Notes: generated from the sequence alone by a model not told the origin. 49,164 bases of DNA from Lachnospiraceae bacterium (GCA_009774375.1 VSNO01000008.1:1-49164), one strand, 5' to 3'; positions 24,428-33,962 are shown, numbered from the stretch's first letter. A program made the numbers and translations.

Positions 24428-25016
24428 TCAGCCCCAGGGAATAGATGGCAAAAGCAGATGCCAGGGCAAAACCTCGCTGTACTTATACGTGTCCTTTTTG
24501 ACTTCATAATGAATGCGCTCCGTGCTGCCTGACAGCAGGATCGTGTATGCCAGGATACTGCCCAGGCCAAAGATGACCGCGATCACGAAAAATGCCATGG
24601 GAACCGGGTTGGTGTCCTTGTCATAAATGAACTGCGGGACGAGGGACAGAAGGATCCCCACGATCGCACCCCCGAAGGAACGTGCGCGGGAGAGCTTGGC
24701 ATTTTCAACCGGATCGGAAGTGATCACCGTCGCCAGCGAACCATATGGCATCGAGGCGCCAGTGTAACACATTCCGTATGCAATGTAGGCAAAACACACC
24801 CACGTGTGTTTCCAGAAATCGGCAAATCCTGACACATTGGTGAAATTGCGATCAGGAACAGTGTTCCCATGAAATAAGTACTGACACCCTGCACATATGT
24901 GCAGAACACAAGAAAATACGCATCGACATACAGATTTACAAAACTGCCTCCCACATCTCCGAACAGATAGCATACCTGATCCTTGACGCCAAACTTCTTT
25001 TTCTTTTTTCCATGTT
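24428..25016 (-). pseudogene. Second GPH-family symporter remnant
   Basis: Two frames carry parts of a GPH symporter. The first reads KKKKFGVKDQVCYLFGDVGG and VNLYVDAYFLVFCTYVQGVS, the normal N-terminus. The second reads WVCFAYIAYGMCYTGASMPYGS, DPVENAKLSRARSFGG and KDTNPVPMAFFVIAVIFGLG. The loop with the DPxMG motif between them and everything after YKYSEVLPW are gone. Start codon and first codons are also out of frame. It abuts the ABC remnant. Confidence 0.75.
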
Positions 25017-25176
25017 GATTCCTTTCTAGCAATCTGCACAAAAGCGCCATTTCATTTTACTATTTTTTGTGATGTTTTTATTATAAGGAATCTGAATCAC
25101 ATAGAAAATGATAATTACGGGAATTTATATTGTGATTCCGGTAAACAAATGAAAAAAGCCCTAGGAGGTGCAAAAA

Positions 25177-26025
25177 ATGCGGACCCGCTCATTTGAGGGT
25201 GTGTTCAACATATATCAGGAGCTCAAGATGCAGTCCCAGTTTGTAGAGGCACACCGGGATATCAGCACGCACGGCGACACAGTCCAGCTTCACAGCCACT
25301 CTTTCTACGAACTGCTGTATATCTGTTCAGGAAAGATAGAATATCTACTTGGCACAGAACGGTGCGAGATTCAGAAAGGAGATGTCATCATCATTCCACC
25401 CAATCTCAGCCACCGCCCGCTCTTCACCATGGATATGGACGGCAGAAAATACGAGCGCATTGCGGTCTGGCTCAGCACAGCCTTCGCTGATTCCTGCAAA
25501 GATCTGCTGTCCGAGTTCTCAGAGAGCCATATCCTGCATTTTGGCAACGGACACTGGAATGCCATGTACGACTACTTCAGCCGGATCTACACAGAGTCAA
25601 GCCAGCAGCGCAAAGCCTACGAAAACGTTCTATACGGAAATGCACTCGCGCTGATGGCGTTGTTGTCGCGCGCGCTTGCGAGCGAGACACATCAGGCTGC
25701 AGAAAAGGGGGAACTGCTGGACGATGTCATTTATTTCATCGATATTCATCTGAGTGAAAAAATATCTCTGGAAGAGACAGCACGCTATTTTTATGTGAGC
25801 CAGAGCACACTCAGCAAACTTTTCCGCAGCCGCTTAAATGAAAGCTTTTACCAGTACGTCACACAGCGCCGCCTGATCGCAGCAAAACAGTTGGTTGACA
25901 GGGGACTGTCATTGAATCAGGCCAGTGAACAGGCTGGCTTCTGTGACTATGCCGCATTTTACCGCGCCTTTAAGAAGGAGTACATGGTCTCTCCGATCCA
26001 ATACAAGGAGCTGATCCGCCAGTGA
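25177..26025 (+). CDS. AraC family regulator with cupin sensor domain
   Basis: A 282-residue regulator. The N-terminal cupin (about 25-110, with QLHSHSFYELLYICSGKIEY and GDVIIIPPNLSHR) probably binds a sugar. The C-terminal AraC domain (about 180-280) has EETARYFYVSQSTLSKLFRS and NQASEQAGFCDYAAFYRAFKKEY. AGGAGG lies 8 bases before ATG 25177; the GTG at 25168 overlaps that site and is rejected. It converges with the GH31 gene, and likely controls the GH31-GH43-esterase operon. Confidence 0.9.
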   Translation: MRTRSFEGVFNIYQELKMQSQFVEAHRDISTHGDTVQLHSHSFYELLYICSGKIEYLLGTERCEIQKGDVIIIPPNLSHRPLFTMDMDGRKYERIAVWLSTAFADSCKDLLSEFSESHILHFGNGHWNAMYDYFSRIYTESSQQRKAYENVLYGNALALMALLSRALASETHQAAEKGELLDDVIYFIDIHLSEKISLEETARYFYVSQSTLSKLFRSRLNESFYQYVTQRRLIAAKQLVDRGLSLNQASEQAGFCDYAAFYRAFKKEYMVSPIQYKELIRQ

Positions 26026-26044
26026 CGGCGTTTTTGCCGCGCCA

Positions 26045-28108
26045 TCACTGCGCCAGCAGCACATATCTGAAACATTCCTCCATTCCCGACACATGCATCT
26101 TTCCGGTCTCATCCACCGAGATCCGGATCCTGCCAAACCCCTTCTTCTCGTGATCATATGTAACAAAATCATCTTCATACAGCACAAAGCTGCCCGCCTT
26201 TTTCCCAAAATGCTTCACATGCATACGAAACACCGTATCCTCCCGCACGCACTGCACAGGCTCCGCAAACGGCACGACCGCGCCGTCGCGCACATACACC
26301 GGTATCTTCTCGACATCAGCACTGATGTGGAACTGCCTCCCGCCAGCGATCTCCTCACCGCTGAACAGGTCATACCACGTTCCGCCCGGAAGGTATCCCT
26401 CGCGTTCCCCCTTCTGCGCCGCCGTGAGCGGACAGACCACCATATCCTTTCCAAAGAAATACTCGTCATCGATATTGCGTACCTGCAGATCATGCGGATA
26501 CTCCATGCAGAGCGGGCGGATCGGCGGGATACCTTTTTGATGATACTCCACAAATGCACTGTACAGGTAGGGCAGCAGGGACATGCGAAGTTCAAAGAGC
26601 CGCCTGCAGGCATCCGTATAATACTCTGCCTCCTCCATTTCTATACCGGCCAGATTTTTTCCAATGTCCGTCTGCTTCCAGGGCGGACTGGGAATGCGCC
26701 AGCCGTTGATCAGCGCCTGTGCAGAAAAACATACCGTCTGCATCCTGCGCAGCAGGTCTTCGCCGTTTGCGCAGTCGCGCACCTCCGGCGACCACAACAG
26801 CCCGGAAAAAGGCGCTGTCACGACTCCCCTGATAAACTCCTCATGCCGGTACAGATCAGAATACAGCACAAAAGGCAGCGGCGCGGCCAGCGCACCCGAC
26901 GAGCGCACCTGTGACAGCGTCCTGATGTTTCTCTCCCGGAATGCCTGCTCCATCATCTGCTGATACAGTATTCCGATCGCGCTGTGCATCTGCTCCCCGT
27001 CCATTCCCGACGGGAACTGGGACGCGTCGGGAAACGACCAGTTGGAGGGATTAAAGTCCGAGTTGTCGCACTCGTCCAGCTTAAATCCCGTGACGCCTTT
27101 GTCGATCAGATGCTCCTGATGCCATTTTCGGAAGACCTGCTGCGCCTCCGGCAGCGCCAGGTCAGGAACCAGTCCGTTCCACACCTCATAGTCGCCGCTG
27201 TGATCCTGCAGGCTGTCATAGATCTCCGCCGCCGGATACACGAACGCATGCTCCCACAGATTCACATGAAAATCCTTTTCCTGTAAGGATTTCAGCATTG
27301 CATCCGGCTCCGGGAACAGATAGCTCCAGTCAAAAGTACAGGAATACGAATGGGAATGCCAGCCAGGTTCCACGCCGATCACGTCGATCGGAATATGCTC
27401 TTCGCGGAAAGAGTCCGCGAGCCTGACAAGGCTCTCCCCGTCACTGCCTCCATACGCCCGGTACCAGATGCCAAGTCCCCACATCGGCGGCACGCAGCCT
27501 CCGCCGGAGAAGAGATTGTACCGCTGTACGACTTCCATGATGTTTCCGGCAAAAACATAGAGATCTACTCCTTCTGCCGACGGAATATCAATGATAACCT
27601 GTCTGGTCTCATTTGATCTTTTCAGTGCATACAGTGCTGATTCGCTGAACTCCTCATGTGGCTGGTTCACTTCTTTTTTCTGTGCCGACGCACCCTTCCC
27701 AGCATTTGTTCCCATGGAGAACGTCACATACCGATAGGTATCGACAAACAGCCCGTAGCCTGCTGTCGAGATGTAAAACGGCACTGGTGCGTGGCTCTCT
27801 CCGGTGTCCATCCTCGGATCCGAGTTAACCTTGACATAACGTCTCCTGCCCGCATAATTCATGCTTAAAAGCTGCAGGCCAAATCCATAAATATCCTCAT
27901 CGGAATCCATCGGACATGTAACCGTAACACCGCGCCGGCGGACCTGACATGCCAGCCGGCTGATGATATCCGGCATCGTTTCGTCCGCTATTTCCGCCAT
28001 CTGTTCCAGTCCGTCAAAACAAATTTCTGACTTCCGCATGGAAACCGGGGTATGCTCCTCCGGCGTCCCATATGATATTTTCCATATACCCTTCGCAATC
28101 TGTTGCAT
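26045..28108 (-). CDS. Glycoside hydrolase family 31 (alpha-xylosidase / alpha-glucosidase type)
   Basis: A 687-residue retaining alpha-glycosidase without a signal peptide, so it acts on imported oligosaccharides. The TIM barrel begins near GLGIWYRAYGG; the nucleophile Asp lies in GFKLDECDNSDF, and the acid/base is probably the Asp of VLYSDLYRHEEFIRG. WSPEVRD and GWRIPSPPW are further barrel features, and a beta-sandwich follows (YLPGGTWYDLFSGEEI). The SDLYRHEEF active-site stretch differs from the usual GDNSSTW of alpha-glucosidases, so its substrate may be unusual. It is the last gene of an operon with GH43 and an esterase. Confidence 0.88.
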   Translation of the reverse strand: MQQIAKGIWKISYGTPEEHTPVSMRKSEICFDGLEQMAEIADETMPDIISRLACQVRRRGVTVTCPMDSDEDIYGFGLQLLSMNYAGRRRYVKVNSDPRMDTGESHAPVPFYISTAGYGLFVDTYRYVTFSMGTNAGKGASAQKKEVNQPHEEFSESALYALKRSNETRQVIIDIPSAEGVDLYVFAGNIMEVVQRYNLFSGGGCVPPMWGLGIWYRAYGGSDGESLVRLADSFREEHIPIDVIGVEPGWHSHSYSCTFDWSYLFPEPDAMLKSLQEKDFHVNLWEHAFVYPAAEIYDSLQDHSGDYEVWNGLVPDLALPEAQQVFRKWHQEHLIDKGVTGFKLDECDNSDFNPSNWSFPDASQFPSGMDGEQMHSAIGILYQQMMEQAFRERNIRTLSQVRSSGALAAPLPFVLYSDLYRHEEFIRGVVTAPFSGLLWSPEVRDCANGEDLLRRMQTVCFSAQALINGWRIPSPPWKQTDIGKNLAGIEMEEAEYYTDACRRLFELRMSLLPYLYSAFVEYHQKGIPPIRPLCMEYPHDLQVRNIDDEYFFGKDMVVCPLTAAQKGEREGYLPGGTWYDLFSGEEIAGGRQFHISADVEKIPVYVRDGAVVPFAEPVQCVREDTVFRMHVKHFGKKAGSFVLYEDDFVTYDHEKKGFGRIRISVDETGKMHVSGMEECFRYVLLAQ

Positions 28109-28170
28109 TTCTTTATCCTTTCATGCTAGTGTTTGAAAAATGCTCTAAGAATCCTAATTTCAAATCTATT

Positions 28171-28267
28171 GGGAGAATGCCGCTTTTCAGGCATTCTCCG
28201 GTGTGATACTTAGAACTTCTTCGCGAAGCAGCCTCTGCTGCGAGTGATCAGAAGTTCTTCTCACACT
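28171..28267. repeat. Structured intergenic repeat, copy B
   Basis: About 97 bp, same orientation as the copy at 7755-7884. GAGAATGCC/GGCATTCTC (28172-28198) is a perfect hairpin. GTGTGA (28201-28206) pairs with TCACAC (28261-28266), enclosing AGAACTTCT/AGAAGTTCT and an inner TCGC..AGCAG-CCT-CTGCT-GCGA hairpin. It overlaps the 3' end of the GH43 gene and supplies its stop codon. Confidence 0.7.
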
Positions 28268-29893
28268 ATACTCAAAATGATCAAAATCCGCATACTTCCC
28301 AAATCCCGTCAGATCCTGACAGCAGAGTCCGGTCATCGCGCCGGTAAACCAGCCCTCGTCACACGCCTCATCAGACAGGTAACTGCAGTCAAACACTTCC
28401 CCGATCTTCGTGTATTCCGCATCCGTCCCGACAGCATAATAAAACTGCAGCCTGTCATGATCGACTTCCACCCTGAGATAAAGCCGTTTCCCGCACTCAA
28501 CCGGTATATATCCGGCCGGATACGAATACTGCTTATTTTCGGCGCGCAGAATGCTGACGCACTTGCCCAGCTCCTCGTCGTGCGAACAGTGCAGGTACAG
28601 ATAATTGTCTGTATCGTACATACAGATCAGTCCCGCCATCTGCTTAAACACCTCCGGCTCAAACTCCATGCATGTGCCCGCCGTAAACGCAAACTCCGTC
28701 CACCGTCTGGCGATCAGCGACTGGTGAAATTTTGATGACAGCCCCTCCCTGCCGTACAGCCGCAGCCAGCCCGGACGTTCTGTGAGGGACATGTGATATT
28801 CCGTCATTGGCACACGCAGCGACTGGTACTCCACATCCAGCACGGCACTGTCAAAATCATCCCTTTCCGGCTTCGCCGCAAACGCACAGGGCGCAGGCCC
28901 GCAGATCTCCAGCTCTGCATCGGGCAGGTTTGTCCCATTGTCCAGAACAAGCCAGTCATCCTCTGTCCAGCGCATTTTCTGTATGGCAGTCTCCCTGCCG
29001 AGCGTGTAGCGCCTGACGCCGGGAAATCGCGCACGGTCCGATGGATTCCTTTTTTCAAGCGGTCTGCCGCACAGATGCACCGCATATACTTCCCCTGACT
29101 GTGTTTCCACGAGGCTTGCATGTCCCGTTTTCTGTATCGGGTGATCCGGGTGATGCCTCGTCGTCAGTATCGAGTATGCCTCGCTGTCCGATGTCCTGTG
29201 CATAAAATCACTCCGAAACATTTCATACGGCCCCCATATGTCCCTGGCGCGCTGGATCGTCTGCCCGTGAATCTCTCCCGTCCCCGTATCCGCCGAGAAC
29301 AGATAATACCAGCCATTCCGTTTCAGGATATGCGGTCCTTCCAGAAAAATCCGGTCTCCCGCATAGATTTCTTTTGCCGGGCCGGTCATTTTCTTCTGAT
29401 CTGCATCATACTCCTGCAGTATGATTCTACCTGCATACTTCTTGGGAATCCGATGATCCGTCACCACACTGACCATATATTTTTTTCCATCATCATCGTG
29501 AAACAGGGAAGGATCAAATCCAAAATTATTTAACGCCACGGGCCTGCTCCACAGGCCTCTGATATCCTCTGCTGTCACAAGAAAATTCTGCGTGTCGTAC
29601 ATATTACAGTAAAACGATCTGACAATCGTAAAGACCACATAGTAAGTGCCCTTGTCATATGTCAGGCAGGGCGCCCAGATCCCCTGTGATGCTCCGACAC
29701 CCTTTAGATCCAGGAGTTCCTCCTCCTGCAGCACATAGGTGAGCGTCTCCCAGTTCACCAGATCTCTGGAGTGGCTGATCCGTATGCCCGGCCACCACTC
29801 AAATGTGGACGTCGCAATATAATAATCGTCGCCGACCCGTATGATGGACGGGTCCGGGTGAAACCCTCTGAGAATTGGATTTTTTACTTTCAT
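28187..29893 (-). CDS. Glycoside hydrolase family 43, beta-xylosidase type
   Basis: A 568-residue enzyme without a signal peptide. The five-bladed propeller (1-310) has the catalytic acids in GFHPDPSI (base), GFDPSLF (pKa modulator) and FLEGPHI (acid). The C-terminal beta-sandwich (about 340-545) is of the xylan beta-xylosidase type (SLRVPMTEYHMSLTERPGWLRLYG, TAGTCMEF). The natural protein seems to end near DHFEYSV; the last 24 residues (RRTSDHSQQRLL to PENA) are coded by the repeat element at 28171-28267. It follows the esterase gene by 27 bases and precedes GH31. It should split xylo- or arabino-oligosaccharides in the cytoplasm. Confidence 0.92.
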   Translation of the reverse strand: MKVKNPILRGFHPDPSIIRVGDDYYIATSTFEWWPGIRISHSRDLVNWETLTYVLQEEELLDLKGVGASQGIWAPCLTYDKGTYYVVFTIVRSFYCNMYDTQNFLVTAEDIRGLWSRPVALNNFGFDPSLFHDDDGKKYMVSVVTDHRIPKKYAGRIILQEYDADQKKMTGPAKEIYAGDRIFLEGPHILKRNGWYYLFSADTGTGEIHGQTIQRARDIWGPYEMFRSDFMHRTSDSEAYSILTTRHHPDHPIQKTGHASLVETQSGEVYAVHLCGRPLEKRNPSDRARFPGVRRYTLGRETAIQKMRWTEDDWLVLDNGTNLPDAELEICGPAPCAFAAKPERDDFDSAVLDVEYQSLRVPMTEYHMSLTERPGWLRLYGREGLSSKFHQSLIARRWTEFAFTAGTCMEFEPEVFKQMAGLICMYDTDNYLYLHCSHDEELGKCVSILRAENKQYSYPAGYIPVECGKRLYLRVEVDHDRLQFYYAVGTDAEYTKIGEVFDCSYLSDEACDEGWFTGAMTGLCCQDLTGFGKYADFDHFEYSVRRTSDHSQQRLLREEVLSITPENA

Positions 29894-29920
29894 GAAATTC
29901 CTCCTTACCGCCTTGAAGGC

Positions 29921-31045
29921 TCAAATACTGCCCTGCAGATTCTGCTCTGCAAAATCATAACAGCCGCCATACCATTGGTGTCCTCCCCTCGGTGTACTGT
30001 GATACAGTTTGTCCGCAGCGCCAAAAACCTCATATGCCCTGCGGATCTTGCGCACCTGCCCCCTAGGTCCTTCGATCCCGTCCGGCCCGTTCTCTATGTC
30101 TTCCGTTCCGTTTTCCACATACAACGGCCTCGGCGCGATCAGGGAACAGATGTCGCTGATATCGCCAAACTTCCACAGCTCCGGCGCATAGTTGCAGGGG
30201 CACAGATGGCACTCCAGCATACTGTCATAATAGCCGTGGACATACCCGCTCACCACCGCAAGCCTGATCCGTTCGTCGAATGCCGCAAGCCACATCGCAT
30301 ACTGCCCGCCGCCCGAAAATCCGGCGCAGCCGATCACCGCCTTTTCCCCGTCTCGGGCTACCTCCGCACAGCCGCATGCAAAATCAAGAAGCTTTGTCAG
30401 GTCGTGGATCTCCAAAGCCGTCAGGCTCAATCCGAACGCCTCCGCCGTCTGTGCCAGATCCTTGCAGGAACATTCCAGGCTGCCGCGCCTCTTCCCCTGT
30501 ATAAACCGGGCATCCTCCATGGGCAGGGGCTCCACGCGCTCTCCGTATCCGGGCGGATCCGGACAGAATACCACATATCCCCGCCGTGCAAATTCCCTGC
30601 CGTAACACTCAAGCGGCGCGGACTGTATTTTTTCCCGCTCTTCCTGTGTCTCTCCAACGCCGCAGACCGTGTTTTTGTTGGCTCCGTGCGCCGGCACCGC
30701 GATGATCCCCTTTCCCGGACTGTCCGCGCTTACCCTGTCAGGGATCAGCATGTAAAAGGGCATATACACTTCCGGCAGCGTCTGCAGGACGTATTTTCTC
30801 CGCAGATAGCCCTCCTCCTGTTGTTCTTCCAGCAGCACTGTATCAGAAACGCTGCACGGTGCGCCGATTGTTGTCAGTCTGTCCAGTCCCAGTTTTTCAG
30901 CAAGTGCCTCCCGGAATGCCTTCTGCCATATCTTTACGCCCTGTATATCCTGTGCGTCAAATGCAAACTGCTGCCTGTGTGTCTTGTATAAGTTCTGAAA
31001 AAATGTCCTGTATGTATACTTCCTGTCATATTCCTGATTTTTCAT
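29921..31045 (-). CDS. Abhydrolase_7-type esterase (dienelactone hydrolase fold)
   Basis: A 374-residue serine hydrolase. The long N-terminal helical region leads to YMLIPDRVS, VPAHGANKNTVCGVG (oxyanion region) and GREFARRGYVVFCPDPPGYGER. The nucleophile is Ser in GCAGFSGGGQYA, the acid probably in APRPLYVENGTED and the His in PRGGHQWYGG. Members are putative acetyl-xylan or other carbohydrate esterases. ATG 31045 has GGAGG upstream and is preferred to the longer reading from 31087. As first gene of the esterase-GH43-GH31 operon it probably removes acyl groups from imported hemicellulose fragments. Confidence 0.85.
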   Translation of the reverse strand: MKNQEYDRKYTYRTFFQNLYKTHRQQFAFDAQDIQGVKIWQKAFREALAEKLGLDRLTTIGAPCSVSDTVLLEEQQEEGYLRRKYVLQTLPEVYMPFYMLIPDRVSADSPGKGIIAVPAHGANKNTVCGVGETQEEREKIQSAPLECYGREFARRGYVVFCPDPPGYGERVEPLPMEDARFIQGKRRGSLECSCKDLAQTAEAFGLSLTALEIHDLTKLLDFACGCAEVARDGEKAVIGCAGFSGGGQYAMWLAAFDERIRLAVVSGYVHGYYDSMLECHLCPCNYAPELWKFGDISDICSLIAPRPLYVENGTEDIENGPDGIEGPRGQVRKIRRAYEVFGAADKLYHSTPRGGHQWYGGCYDFAEQNLQGSI

Positions 31046-31149
31046 ATTCCCTCCATTCCTCGTGTGGATCATCTGGTATCTTTTCATTCCAGTATATCAT
31101 TTTGATGCTGTTACTGCCATTCCCTAAAATGTAATCAACTGACTTATTC

Positions 31150-31360
31150 TGCAATTTTATCACGATTCAGAAACACCGCCTGCTCCAATCCGGATAATAG
31201 TTTTCTGCCGTCAGACTTTCGCCGTTCTCCTTTCAATCGGATAGTCGCACAGGCATTGATCCGCATACCGCTAAACTGCGGACTTCCCATCACATCATTT
31301 CCAAAGCACTAATGCGTATTTTTCATCTCCTCCCCGTCTGTCATGACGGTATCCACATTA
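31150..31360 (-). pseudogene. Decayed fragment of a GH28 gene
   Basis: This stretch of an otherwise gene-free gap matches two parts of the intact GH28 gene: 31165-31227 resembles 32630-32695 (CAGAAACACCGCC then CTGCTCCA), and 31230-31350 resembles 32790-32905 (GCGGACTTCCCATCAC, TCATTTCCAAAGC). About 100 bp between them are missing and several codons are broken. It is a remnant of a second GH28 copy, probably tandem to the present one. Confidence 0.75.
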
Positions 31361-31500
31361 TTGACAAATTCCTTTTCATTTTTGTAAGCAGTATAATTGA
31401 TATTATTGTGCAGGTCAAGTATAATAAAACAGTACAATAGGAATTTTCATGACACAGAAAAGCCTGCTATTGTGATCATTACAGAAGAAAGGACGGGAAC

Positions 31501-32436
31501 ATGACTGATACAAATTTAGCATAGGCGGTTGAAGCGGCCAATGCTTCAAGCTCCTATGACACAAATATAAAATTCCTGCTTGCGGATAAACAAATACTGG
31601 CAAGAATTTTAAAGTATGTTATTTCTGAATTTAAGGATATGGAGATCAAGGATATTATGTCCAGTATCGGGGAGGATATTGAAATTGGAACGAAACCGCT
31701 AGACGCTGGACTTTCAAACCTTGGACGCATCAACGCATCCAATACAGAAGATAATATTCCCGGAGAGGGAAAGATTTTCTTTGATATCCGTTTTAGTGCA
31801 TATCATAAAAAAGAGGAAATGAAATTTCTAATTAATTTAGAGGCACAACGTTCATCAGATCCCAGTAAATTAGGGTATCATCTGGAGAACAGGATTATAT
31901 TCTATCTCGCCCGCATGATCTCTGCACAGAAACAGACCGAATTTTACCACAGCGAGTACGATAATTTAAAAAAAGTCCGAAGCATATGGTTATGTCTGGA
32001 TAACAGTGCAGACGGCGATTCCATTGAGGAAATCCGCCTAAACAGGAATATTGTTTTTGGGAATAAGAAAAATCCATATGACGTGGATCTAATGCGGGGT
32101 ATCGTTATCAATATCAGAAATGGGAAAAATACAAAGGAATCCCAAAATGTATTGATCTCCATGCTGGAAAAACTGCTTTCAGAAGCAAGTGTGGAGGAAA
32201 AGAAACGGATACTTACAGAAGAATATGGAATGATAATGACAACCGAACTGGAAGGGAGGATACAGACTATGTGTAATTGGTCAGAAGCCATTTTGGAAAA
32301 AGAAAGGATTAACGCAATTGAAAGAATGATTCAAGCCGGTGCCACCAAAAAACAAATCCTGTCTTTTGGCTACACCGAAAAAGAATTTGCAGAAGCAGAG
32401 CGCAATTTATGTACAAATTTAGGATCCTTACCGTAA
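31501..32436 (+). pseudogene. Rpn/PD-(D/E)XK nuclease family transposase, nonsense codon at position 8
   Basis: The full-length frame starts at ATG 31501 (AAAGGA upstream) and reads MTDTNLA, then TAG (31522-31524), then AVEAANASSSYDTNIKFLLADKQILARILKY and onward to 32436. This is the Rpn/YhgA-like nuclease family: DIEIGTKPLDAGLS, GKIFFDIRFSAY (PD-x-D/ExK core with FDIRF), KFLINLEAQRS and RIIFYLARMISAQK. Restart at ATG 31639 would lose the N-terminal helices. Such proteins cut DNA and promote recA-independent recombination. It sits beside the GH28 fragment, consistent with a mobile gene. Confidence 0.8.
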
Positions 32437-32504
32437 AACATTATCTTCCGGGTAGCCAAAAACGCTGCCCGGAAATACATCTTCAGGGATCATGTCACTC
32501 CCCC

Positions 32505-33878
32505 TTACACCTCATAAATCCCGCATTTCAGCGTCTCGCACCCATCAATGATCACCCCGTCCCTCTCGTCCGGGTATCTTTTGCGCAGGATCAGATTGTC
32601 CAGCAGCAGGTTTCTCACATTCCTGCAGTCCAGAAACACCGCCCTGCTCCAGTCCGGATAATAATTTTCTGCCGTCGGACTTTCGCTGTCCTCCAGCCGG
32701 TCGGTCACTGCCGGATATTCCGCCGGGATCTCTGTCTTTTTCACACCGCCCACCGCAGTGTAGATCATGTTTTTCATCACCAGATTTTCAATCGGGTATT
32801 TTGAGCACGCGTCGATCCGCATGCCGCCAAACCGCGGACTTCCCATCACGTCATTTCCAAAGCGGTAATGCGTATTTCTCATTTCCTCCCCGTCTGTCAC
32901 GACGATATCCGATATCAGAATGTTCTCCATCGTTCCGATACGCGGCATCTCTTGCAGCTCCACAGAGCTTCCCCATCCGTCCGGCTCAAACCGGTTGTTC
33001 AGCAGGATCCATATCGGTCTCGAGACATTCTTCATCGTACAGCCCTGAACCACGATATCTGAAATACTGCCGCCCTCCGTGCATTCGATCTTGATCCCCT
33101 CCCGCCAGACATTGTGGAAGGTGCAGTTGGAGAGCACGACATTGCTGATGCTGCCAATGGATTTCAGCCCGATGCGCACTGCGGCGCAGACAGAAGAAAA
33201 GGCACAGTTTTCGATGTGAATATCCCCCACCGGATATTCCTTTGACGAGGACTGCAGACACAGGTTGTCGTCCGTGCCACGGATCTTACAATCAGATACA
33301 AACACATGACTGCACCCGTCAAAATCCAGCCCGTCCCCGTTGTACTGCTTTTCATTCCAGATGTCCACGCCGCGTATCCAGATATTTTTGCTGTCCAGAA
33401 AGGCGGTCGTCCACGCCGCGGCATTGTACAGACGGATTCCTTCTATATAAATGTGGCTGCATCGCAGAAAGCGCAGCAGCATCGGGCGGTAGATGCTTCC
33501 CGTATTCGGAAAGGCTTCCCCGTTTCCGTCGATCTGACCAGAGCCTGTAATGCCAATGTTTTCCGCGTCCTGTGCGTACAGAAAACATCTGTCCAGCGCT
33601 TTCTCATTCCTGTAGCGGTTATGGTGCGTGTCTGTTCCGTAGTCTGCGATATCCCCGCTTGCCATCAATACCGCCGAGATGTCTATTTCCAACAAAACAT
33701 TGGATTTCAGATACAGACCGCCGGACAGAAACTGCCCGTTTCTTAAAAGCACCCTGCCGCCTCCGGCAAAGTGGCACGCGTCGATTGCCTGCTGGATCGC
33801 TGTCGTATTTTTTGTGATGCCATCCCCCTCCGCACCAAAGCTTCTCACATCATAAATGCGTTTTTTACTATTCTCCAT
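32505..33878 (-). CDS. Glycoside hydrolase family 28 (polygalacturonase-like)
   Basis: A 457-residue right-handed beta-helix enzyme with no signal peptide, thus probably intracellular and acting on imported oligouronides. N-terminal YDVRSFGAEGDGITKNTTAIQQAID is the usual GH28 entry. Catalytic Asp residues are in YNGDGLDFDG and GTDDNLCLQS. The family G-H-G motif is replaced by CAAVRIGLKS and the R-I-K by GIKIECTEGG, so bond specificity may differ from classic polygalacturonase. It lies 102 bases after the solute-binding protein gene, with a strong hairpin between them. Confidence 0.88.
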   Translation of the reverse strand: MENSKKRIYDVRSFGAEGDGITKNTTAIQQAIDACHFAGGGRVLLRNGQFLSGGLYLKSNVLLEIDISAVLMASGDIADYGTDTHHNRYRNEKALDRCFLYAQDAENIGITGSGQIDGNGEAFPNTGSIYRPMLLRFLRCSHIYIEGIRLYNAAAWTTAFLDSKNIWIRGVDIWNEKQYNGDGLDFDGCSHVFVSDCKIRGTDDNLCLQSSSKEYPVGDIHIENCAFSSVCAAVRIGLKSIGSISNVVLSNCTFHNVWREGIKIECTEGGSISDIVVQGCTMKNVSRPIWILLNNRFEPDGWGSSVELQEMPRIGTMENILISDIVVTDGEEMRNTHYRFGNDVMGSPRFGGMRIDACSKYPIENLVMKNMIYTAVGGVKKTEIPAEYPAVTDRLEDSESPTAENYYPDWSRAVFLDCRNVRNLLLDNLILRKRYPDERDGVIIDGCETLKCGIYEV

Positions 33879-33920
33879 ATGGCGTATATTCCTCCAAAAA
33901 GATCTTCCCCTGGATGCCCG

Positions 33921-33962
33921 TGTGCATAAAGAGGACAGCGGTTGCTGTCCTCTTTATGCACA
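33921..33962. terminator. Perfect 19-bp hairpin between the binding-protein and GH28 genes
   Basis: TGTGCATAAAGAGGACAGC (33921-33939) and its exact complement (33944-33962) enclose the loop GGTT. No U run follows on either strand. It probably protects or trims the 3' end of the binding-protein mRNA, giving more of that protein than of GH28. Confidence 0.7.

Noticed and set aside
25168..25176. GTG start for the AraC gene at 25168
   Set aside because: It overlaps the AGGAGG site itself; ATG at 25177 has proper 8-base spacing.
29771..30991. A 406-codon open frame on the plus strand
   Set aside because: It lies antisense to the esterase and GH43 start, is rich in Arg, His, Pro and Cys as shadow frames are, and has no ribosome site or recognisable domain.
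31361..31397. TTGACA and TATAAT upstream of the Rpn gene
   Set aside because: The spacer is 25 bases, far from 17, so they cannot form one promoter.
31501..32436. Insertion sequence at the Rpn gene
   Set aside because: No terminal inverted repeats or target duplications were seen; Rpn-type genes move without a classic IS structure.
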